Origin: Adenanthera pavonina
Taxonomy: Eukaryota > Streptophyta > Magnoliopsida > Fabales > Fabaceae
Direction: 5' to 3'
DNA: 64,000 nucleotides
Assembly: GCA_026686845.1 (NCBI GenBank)
Contig: JAIVEN010000001.1
Span: 35,828,001 to 35,892,000, forward strand
Part shown: positions 57,400-64,000 of the stretch, one piece after another
Position numbering within the stretch: the first letter of the stretch is position 1
Layout of the letters: each line of letters opens with the position of its first letter
Made by a program: the position numbers and the translations under genes
The notes under the pieces: model-generated
Seen by the model: the letters and a program-made list of their open reading frames with translations, nothing else
Database searches by the model: none
Told to the model about the DNA's origin: nothing

Positions 57400-60343
57400 T
57401 AGAGCTAGCAAAAGCAGCAAATGGTATATGGACAGTGCATGCTCAAGACATATGATTGGTGATAAGAAAAAGTTCATCACCTTTAGAGACAAGAAATGAG
57501 GAAATATGACATTTGGAGGTGACTAATATGGCAGAATAGTTGGCCTTAGCATTGACATCATAGGCAAAATTCCTGAAACATCTATAAAAGAGGTGCTATT
57601 TGTGATCGGCCTCAATTACAACTTGCTGAGTGTGAGTCAGACGTGTGACAAAGGGAATTAGGTACTATTTGACTCAAAGTTTGGTTTGGTCATTTGAAAA
57701 AGTAAATGCAAAGTTGTCATCAGAGCTCAAAGGGATGGTAATTGCTATACCATTAATATAGATGAACTTCCTTCCTTCTTTAGATTCTGTATGTTTAATT
57801 AGTAGAGATAATGAAAGTTGTTTGTGGCATAAAAGACTAGACCATGTTAACATGAACCAACTAAGCAAATTAATTAAGAATGAATTAGTCATTGGATTAC
57901 CAAAAATTTCTTTTGAAAAAGATACTGAATGTGATACATGCCTCAAGGGGAAACAAACTAAATCATCCTTCAAACCTAAAAATGTAATCACCATATTTAG
58001 ACCACTACAATTACTGCACATGGACTTGATATGTCCATCTAGAGTAAAAAACATTGGTGGAAATTTGTATGTGTGATGCAAGCATGGAGCAAGCTCAAGA
58101 CATTGGAGAAAAGGAGGCTGAACATGTAATCCAAAAGTGGAAGACAGTTGATCCATTACAAGGTATGGGAGGACCAATGATGAGATCAAGAGCTAAGGCA
58201 ATGAAAGAGGCCTTGAGTGGTGTGATCAACAAGCAACTTGAGATGGAGCCTTTGCACTTAACTGAACTTGAAGCCCAAGAGCACAACAATGGCATGATTA
58301 TGTTATCATATATAGAAGTTCAGATTTAAGCCCAAAATCAAGCCCAAAATGTGACTCTCTTAAAGAGCATGTGACTTGAGGATTAATGGGCCTAATTAGT
58401 ATTAATTTCATTTTTATTAATTATGGGTTGAACTTTGTTAATTAATAAAGCCCAATTGGTTAATTAATAGTCTTTTTGATGGCCTAACTTGTAAATAAAC
58501 ATGCCATGTGCCAAACATGTGATTTCATTAATGTGTTGGCATGTTTATAAGGGCTTAAACATTATTTTTATTATTTTCTTATGAATTTTCGTTATTTTAT
58601 TTTAGGATTTTATTTTACTAGTTTTCTAGGTCCAATAGGAGTGTTGTTTGGGCCTAAAGTCTCCTAATCCTATTAGAATCACTTAAGCCCAAATTAATTA
58701 GGATTTCTAAGCTTATTAGATTCGATTTTACCTTGCCTACTTAAGGCTAACTTTCATGTACGTTTTTTCAGATTTGAATAATTAAAGTTTCAAACTTTGT
58801 GAGTTTCTCTTGCGTTCTTTGAGTGCTAGAGCGAACTGCGACTTATCAAGGAATTGGTCATTCCTTGTGGCGTCATCGGAACTAGGGTTCAAGAGACCGG
58901 TTCTCTTGGGTTCTAATTCTCCTAGACCAACATATCTTGTGTGCTTTCTTGATTATTCTCATCTTTGTGTGTCTTTCTTCTTACTGTTTTTCAATTTTCT
59001 AGTCTTTGTGTCCCTTGTTTCGCAAAGATCTGGGTGTCATACACATTAAAGTGGGTTCTTTGGACGGGTTCCAAAATGGTTCACTTATCAATGTGCTTGT
59101 AATTGTAGATGATTATTCCAGATTTACTTGGACTTTGTTTCTTTCCTCCAAAGATAAGACTTTTGATGCATTTATAACCTTAGCGAAAAAAGTGCAAAAT
59201 GAGAAAGGTATTTACATTATATCTATCAGGTTTAATCATGAAAGAGAATTCAAAAATTCAAGTTTCTTGGAATACTGTGAAGAGTAAGGAATTGACTACA
59301 ACTTCTCAGTTCCAAGAACTCCTCAACAAAATGGAGTAGTGAATAGGAAGAATAGAACATTGGGAGAAATGGCAAGAGCAATGCTGAATGAAAAAGAGCT
59401 TCGTCAATACTTTTGGGCTGATGTAGTAAACACAATAAGCTACATCATTAATAGAGCCTACATCAGACTAATTCTGGGAAAGACACCTTGTAAGCTTTAC
59501 AAAGGAAAGAAGCCAAATCTCTCACATCTGCATGTATTTGGATGCAAGAGCTTCATTCACAATAATGGAAAGAAAAATCTGGGTAAGTTTGATGCAAAAT
59601 CAGACGAAGGTATATTCCTTGGTTATTCTAGTAGAAGTAAAGCATATAGGGTGTTTAGTAAAAAGTCTGGAACAATAGAAGGATCCGTGCATGTAGTTTT
59701 CATTGAAAATGAACTTGTTTCCAAACATGCTTTAGACGAGGAAGAAATAATCTCCAACTTTAAGAACTTGAATCTTTCTAAAGAAAGTAGAATTGAACCT
59801 CCAAAAATATCAGAATTTGCCAATACATAGGAAGATATTTAGGAGAAAGATGTTGAATTTGAAAATAATGAAGAAACTTCTCTAGAACTCCCTAGAGCTT
59901 GGAGATATCAAAGGAATCATTCAGTTGATCAAGTAATTAGAGATGTTTAAGAGAATATTAGAACCAAAAGACAACTTAGGGATCAAATAAATAACTATGT
60001 ATTTATCTCTCAAATTGAACCTAAATGTACTGAAGAAACTTTAATTGATGAATATTGGGTATTAGCTATGCAAGATGAGCTTAATTAGTTTGAAAGAAAT
60101 CAGGTTTGGAATTTAGTTCCTAGGCCTAAGGATCACCCAATTATTGGAACAAAATAGGTATTTAGAAATAAACTCGATAAATTAGGGATAATTATTAGAA
60201 ACAAAGCTAGATTAGTAGCCAAAAGGGTATAATCAAGAAGAAGACATAGATTATGAGGAAACCTTTGCTTCAGTTGTAAGATTGAAAGCAAGAAGAATCC
60301 TCTAAGCCTATGCATGCATAAAAGACATAGATTATGAGGAAAC
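57400..60343 (+). pseudogene. pol: copia pol (protease, integrase, start of RT), broken
   Basis: Protease: WYMDSACSRHMIGDKKKF, with D-S-A at 57431-57439 instead of Asp-Ser-Gly. GAG-pre-integrase: SCLWHKRLDHVNMNQLSKLI (ORF 57762-58076) with CDTCLKGKQ. Integrase: LQLLHMDLICPSRV, then, beyond the inserted solo LTR, IVDDYSRFTWTLF. The second catalytic region reads RFNHEREFKN and the third PQQNGVVNRKNRTL, so an Asp and a Glu expected in the DDE triad are replaced by Asn. ORF 59339-59830 continues with FWADVVNTISYIINRAYIR and HLHVFGCKSF. The RT start is present near 60070-60310 (MQDELN, then FERNQVWNLVP) with stops, and ends at the inversion junction. Confidence 0.83.
58074..59090 (+). mobile_element. 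Solo LTR of the TR-GAG3 family
   Basis: 1017 bp from tgatgcaagcatgg to ggttcacttatca, flanked by the perfect 5-bp duplication atgtg (58069-58073, 59091-59095), inside the copia integrase. The uninterrupted integrase wording is in the reversed copy at about 61420-61440. It aligns with the TR-GAG3 LTRs and encodes GGPMMRSRAKAMKEAL, the pol-tail motif. No internal sequence remains. Confidence 0.92.
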
Positions 60344-61878
60344 TCATCAAGTTTGTTTCTAAATGCCCATTTGGTTCCAATAATTGGGTGATCATTGGGC
60401 ATAGACACTAAGTCCTGAACTTAATTTCTTTCAAATTGATTCAGTTCTTCTTACATAGTTAATATCTAGTATTCATCTATTAAAGCTTCTTCAATACACT
60501 TAGATTCACTCTGAGAAATAGATGCACAGTTATTCATTTGATTCCTAAGTTGTCTTCTAGTTTTAACATTCTCTTGAACATTCCCAATCACTTGATCAAT
60601 GGGATGACTCCTTTGATATCTCCAAGCTCTAAGGAGTTCTTGAGAAATTTCTTCAGTATCTTCAAATTCCATATCTTTCTCTTGAATATCTTCCTTTACA
60701 GCAGTAGATTCTGATATTTTTGGAGATTCTATTTTATTTTCCTTAGAGAGGTTCATGTTTTTGAAACTAGAAATCAATTCATCCTCATCTAAGGCAGGTT
60801 TAGAAATAGTTTTATTTTCAATGAAAACTACATGCATAAATTCTTCTATAGTCCTAGACTTTTTGTTAAATACTTTATATGCTTTACTTTTACTAGAATG
60901 GCCAAGGAATATACCTTCATTTGATTTGGCATCAAACTTACCTAAATTCTCTTTTCCATTGTTGTGGACAAATCATTTGCATCAAAACACATCAAGTGTG
61001 AGAGATTTGGCTTCCTTCCTTTGTAGAGCTCATAAGGTGTCTTCCTTAAGATTGGTTTGATGTAAACTCTATTGAAGATGTAACTTGTTGTGTTCACTGC
61101 ATCAACCTAGAGGTATTGAGGAAGCTCTTTCTCATTCAACATTGCTATAGCCATTTCTCCCAAGGTTCTGTTCCTCCTCTTCACCATGTCATTTTGTTGG
61201 GGGATTCTTGGAGCGTAGAAGTTGTGATCAATTCCATATTCTTCACAATACTCCAATAAGCTTGAATTTTCAAATTCTCCACCATGATCAGACCTGATAG
61301 ACACAATAGAAATACCTTTCTCATTTTGTACTTTCATAGCTAAGGTTATAAATGCATCAAATATCTCATTTTTAAAGGAAAGAAATAAAGTCCAAGTGAA
61401 TCTATAATAGTCATCTACAATTACTAGTATATATAGATTTCCACTAATGCTTTTCACTCTAGATGGTCTTATCAAATCCATATGTAGCAGTTGTAGTGGT
61501 CTAGACATAGAGATGACATTTTTAGATTTGAAAAGAGACTTAGTTTGTTTCCCTTTAAGTCAGGCATCACATTCTCTATCCTTTTCAAAAGAAATGTTAG
61601 GTAACCTAGTAACTAAATCATTTTTAATTAATTTATTTAGTTGGTTTATGTTAGCATGTGCTAGTTATGCTATAACCAACTCATATTGTCTTTACTAATC
61701 AAACATATGGAATCTAGAGTAGGAAGTTCATCTAAATCAATAATATAGCAGTTACTATCCCTTTAAGCTCAGAGGATAACCTTGCGATCACTTTTTCTGA
61801 TGACTAAGTAGAATTCTAAGTCAAAGAGTACCCAATTTCCTTTATCACAGGTCTAACTCACACTTAAGAAGTTGTGGT
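60344..61878 (-). pseudogene. pol: Reversed copy of the copia integrase-RT start region
   Basis: On the minus strand: GAG-pre-integrase at 61878-61700, integrase at 61508-61107 (LQLLHMDLIRPSRVKSI, IVDDYYRFTWTLFLS, SIRSDHGGEFENSS, PQQNDMVKRRNRTLGEM), and then 60837-60466 (HVVFIENKTISKPALDEDEL, LLRAWRYQRSHPIDQVIGNV), ending in FRNKLDE at about 60344. The second catalytic Asp is intact here, but the third position is Lys where Glu is expected. The region resembles 57604-60180 at roughly 80-85% by eye, so it is a separate, older copy rather than a recent inverted duplication. Its right side is cut by the LTR at 61879. Confidence 0.83.
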
Positions 61879-63533
61879 TGTTAGTTAGGCTGACTTCCCA
61901 AGAGGGGGGTAAATTGGGAAGATTAAAAATTTTTTGCACAAAGTGAAATAGGTGAAGAAAGCAAGGTATAATGGAAGCAACATAAAAGCAGAGCAAACTG
62001 AAAAAGTAATGATAGGGAGAAGAACACTCAGAAATTTATCCTAGTTCGGTCTATCCACTTGACCTACGTCCAGTCCCCAAGACACCTCTTGAGATTTTTC
62101 ACTATACTACAAGAATTCAACGGGCTTCTTGCAAATGCCATAGTACACAGCTTGTGCTCTGTTTTCTAGAGCTTTCACAATCTCTTTAAGCACTTCCACA
62201 ATGTGCTTCCCAATCCCCTTGTGATTTCCCCTCATAAGAAATCTATCTTCCAGATGAAGATTAGATTGTTTACAAAGATATAACTCTCTTGAATAGAGTA
62301 AATATGAAGATTAAATTATAGATATTGAAGTTGAGATTGTAAAAGTTTTTTAGAAGAAGATTTGGCAGAGTTTCAGTATATACAAGTTTGATTTGTTACC
62401 CACAACTTCAAATGATGTTATATTTATAGATTTAGGTCTCATATGTCCGTTAGAGACAAAATCTATCCGTTGGAGAAGTTATCCAACGGTTACTTTGAAA
62501 AACTATCCGTTAACCAACCGCATTTAATGCTTATGACATACTGAAATTCAAATTTTGGTTGGTCAACAGACGAATTTCAAAGGAACCGAAGGTTAAAGCT
62601 TCCAACGTTGAAACACTGAAGTTTGTCTGTTCATGAAGTGAAATTCAAATTTTGAAACTTAGAAAATGTTTCCATGTTGTGACATACGAATTTTCAAGAA
62701 GAAAGTTTTTTTGTTAAGTGTGAACAGTGTTTTTAATTTTCTACAGTGCCCTCGAAATTCAAATTTTGGAACCCTGAAGTTCGTCTTTCCGTAATACGTT
62801 CAAGAGACACAGTAGTTCACTTTCTTCAAAATTTAAATTTTGAAAGAGTGAAGTTCGTCTGTCAAAGAGTCTTCTCTTCAGACTTACTTCAACATTCGAA
62901 GTTTCAAAAACTTTGTTATTAGTATGTCAACATGTCATTGCTACAGACTCACAATTTTAGCTTCTGAAATTCGAATGTCCATGTTCAAAGTTCGTCTGTT
63001 AGTGAGCAATTTTGAAACTCAGAATAATCTTGATTTCAGATGAACTTTAACATTATTTCAGACGAATTTCTTCAGTTTTCATAAATTTCATTTTGTCTAA
63101 AATTCGAATGTTCAAAGCTCAAAGTTCGTCTGTTGCTCAATAGCTTCTTTCAGTCTTTTATGGAAATTCAAATTTTGGAAAATCAAAATTCGTCTGTCAG
63201 AGAAACATCTCTTCAGACTTATTCAGTTTTAACTCAAAATTCGAATTTCTAAAGCCAAAGTTCGAATTTCCAACATGACAGTTCAATATAAACTTTTCAA
63301 ACTTCGTCTGTTGGTGGGTATTTTTCAAATATTTCATAATCTCCCATAAAATCAAGGTTTTAAAATGTTTTTCCACCAAATCAAAATCTTTTACCCATGT
63401 CAAAAGATCCTACAACTATCCTAGCAATGATTACTCAGATTTTCTTCACTTGAGACACTTTGAGCTCCTTTGATATCTTCAATCCAAGCTCTTCAATGTT
63501 GGTTTGGAATCATCAAAACTTCTTGATTCAACA
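61879..63533 (-). repeat. Sirevirus-type LTR, minus strand (3' LTR)
   Basis: 1655 bp; minus-strand start tgttgaatcaag at 63533, end ctaaca at 61879. It is preceded on its own strand by a polypurine tract, so it is the 3' LTR of an element that continues past the right edge. It is inserted in the reversed copia, whose code resumes with accacaact at 61878. Plus-strand wording ttcgtctgt and aaattcgaattt units recur from 62560 to 63310. Confidence 0.87.
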
Positions 63534-63548
63534 TTCTCCCCCTTTTTT
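63534..63548 (-). other. Polypurine tract
   Basis: Minus-strand aaaaaagggggagaa directly before the LTR start, preceded by tgtcatcat. A second purine tract of the same kind (aagggggagc) lies at 63602-63611. Confidence 0.82.
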
Positions 63549-63851
63549 ATGATGACAAAACAACTTACAAACTGGATTAGTACTTAGGTTTGCTTTTACA
63601 AGCTCCCCCTTAACATATGCATTATATTTCAAAAGATATCATATATAGCAGATCAAGTGAATATGTTCAGAGAGTAATGTGCACAAAACATTGCAACAAA
63701 GAAATTAATTCATTTAATCAAATGTTGCTATACAAAAACCAAATTAATCAAAGTTCTAATACACAATACAAAATGCAAACAGTTAAAACAATCAACAGAA
63801 ACACAAAGCATTACAAGAGGACTCAAGCCTAAGATTTAAATAAGTCTTCAA
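63549..63851 (-). other. 3' untranslated internal region of the Sirevirus element
   Basis: Lies between the extra ORF and the polypurine tract on the minus strand. AT-rich, no ORF on the sense strand. The plus-strand ORF 63617-63832 is chance. Confidence 0.5.
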
Positions 63852-64000
63852 TCACTTCTTCTTTGGCTTGGTTTTCTTGCTGTATGTTTTCTCTTTCCCA
63901 GATGGCTCAACAGCAGCAGACTTTCCAGTTTGCTCAATCTTCTCCCCCTTTTTGGCATCATCAGGAAGGCCAACAAAATCAGCAGGAGGAGGGATCTGAG
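63852..64000 (-). CDS. C-terminus of an extra ORF upstream of the Sirevirus 3' LTR (partial)
   Basis: Reading the minus strand from the window edge gives 48 codons ending in tga at 63854-63852: PPPADFVGLPDDAKKGEKIE, later SAAVEPSGKEKTYSKKTKPK and a final run of Lys. The sequence is clean, with no stop or frameshift. Its place, just upstream of the polypurine tract and 3' LTR, is where Sireviruses can carry an additional (often called envelope-like) ORF after pol. The basic, low-complexity tail could be nuclear-localising. No domain can be named from this short end. Alternatively it is the end of the gag-pol ORF, but it does not look like RNase H. Confidence 0.55.
   Translation of the reverse strand, partial: QIPPPADFVGLPDDAKKGEKIEQTGKSAAVEPSGKEKTYSKKTKPKKK

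Larger units (their letters stand above)
53895..60343 (+). mobile_element. Sirevirus-type copia, 5' two-thirds
   Basis: Complete 5' LTR, primer-binding site, gag, protease, integrase and the very start of RT, then an abrupt junction to a reversed copy of the same family. There is no 3' LTR on this strand. A solo LTR of the TR-GAG3 family lies inside the integrase code. Confidence 0.82.

Noticed and set aside
57604..61878. Recent large palindrome
   Set aside because: The two arms differ at roughly one base in six by eye, and only one arm has the solo LTR, so they are old separate copies joined together.

Overview
This window looks like nuclear DNA from a repeat-rich, AT-rich eudicot plant. 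Nearly all of it is LTR retrotransposons, many inserted into one another. I see no intact host gene. The only host-like coding sequence is a decayed piece of a TIR-NBS-LRR (TNL) resistance gene at 2.5-4.0 kb on the minus strand. TNL genes point to a eudicot, because grasses lack this class.

Layout. 1-1388 is the end of a Sirevirus-type Ty1/copia LTR. 1.4-5.9 kb holds the TNL fragment between two minus-strand chromovirus LTR fragments. 6.14-6.60 kb is a tandem repeat of about 121 bp, split by a 28-kb composite (6603-34567) whose outermost layer is a Tekay/Del-like Ty3/gypsy chromovirus. Its 5' LTR was hit by a Ty1/copia element (8351-23825). That copia was hit in gag by a gag-only element (TR-GAG1, 11644-16722) and in its 3' LTR by an inverted solo LTR of its own family (20971-22625). 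The chromovirus 3' LTR was hit by a second gag-only element (TR-GAG2, 28385-33204). Matching 5-bp target-site duplications are visible for both TR-GAG insertions and for the inverted solo LTR, and a diverged one for the chromovirus. The tandem repeat resumes at 34568.

34.6-36.4 kb shows nothing I recognise. 36.4-41.07 kb is a Sirevirus remnant (gag, no pol, several polypurine tracts, 3' LTR). 41.07-43.99 kb is a CRM/Reina-like chromovirus pol block (protease, reverse transcriptase, RNase H, integrase). 44.1-46.7 kb is a chromovirus LTR, followed by a third gag-only element on the minus strand (TR-GAG3, 46720-51681) and another minus-strand chromovirus LTR. 53.9-60.3 kb is a Sirevirus-type copia carrying a solo LTR of the TR-GAG3 family (58074-59090). 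It meets a second, minus-strand copy of its own family tail to tail (60344-61878). The window closes with a minus-strand Sirevirus LTR (61879-63533), its polypurine tract, and the C-terminus of an extra ORF that runs off the end.

How the parts relate. The most interesting content is the three gag-only elements. Each keeps LTRs, a primer-binding site, a gag ORF, a charged Lys/Glu/Arg segment, a Ser/Phe/Tyr/Cys-rich hydrophobic segment, and a pol-like C-terminal tail whose frame crosses the polypurine tract into the 3' LTR. Protease, reverse transcriptase, RNase H and integrase are all missing. They must therefore depend on enzymes from another element, and the chromovirus at 41-44 kb is a possible relative. 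Every autonomous pol region in the window is broken by stops, frameshifts, deletions or lost catalytic residues. Lineage names are my reading of motifs, not database results.
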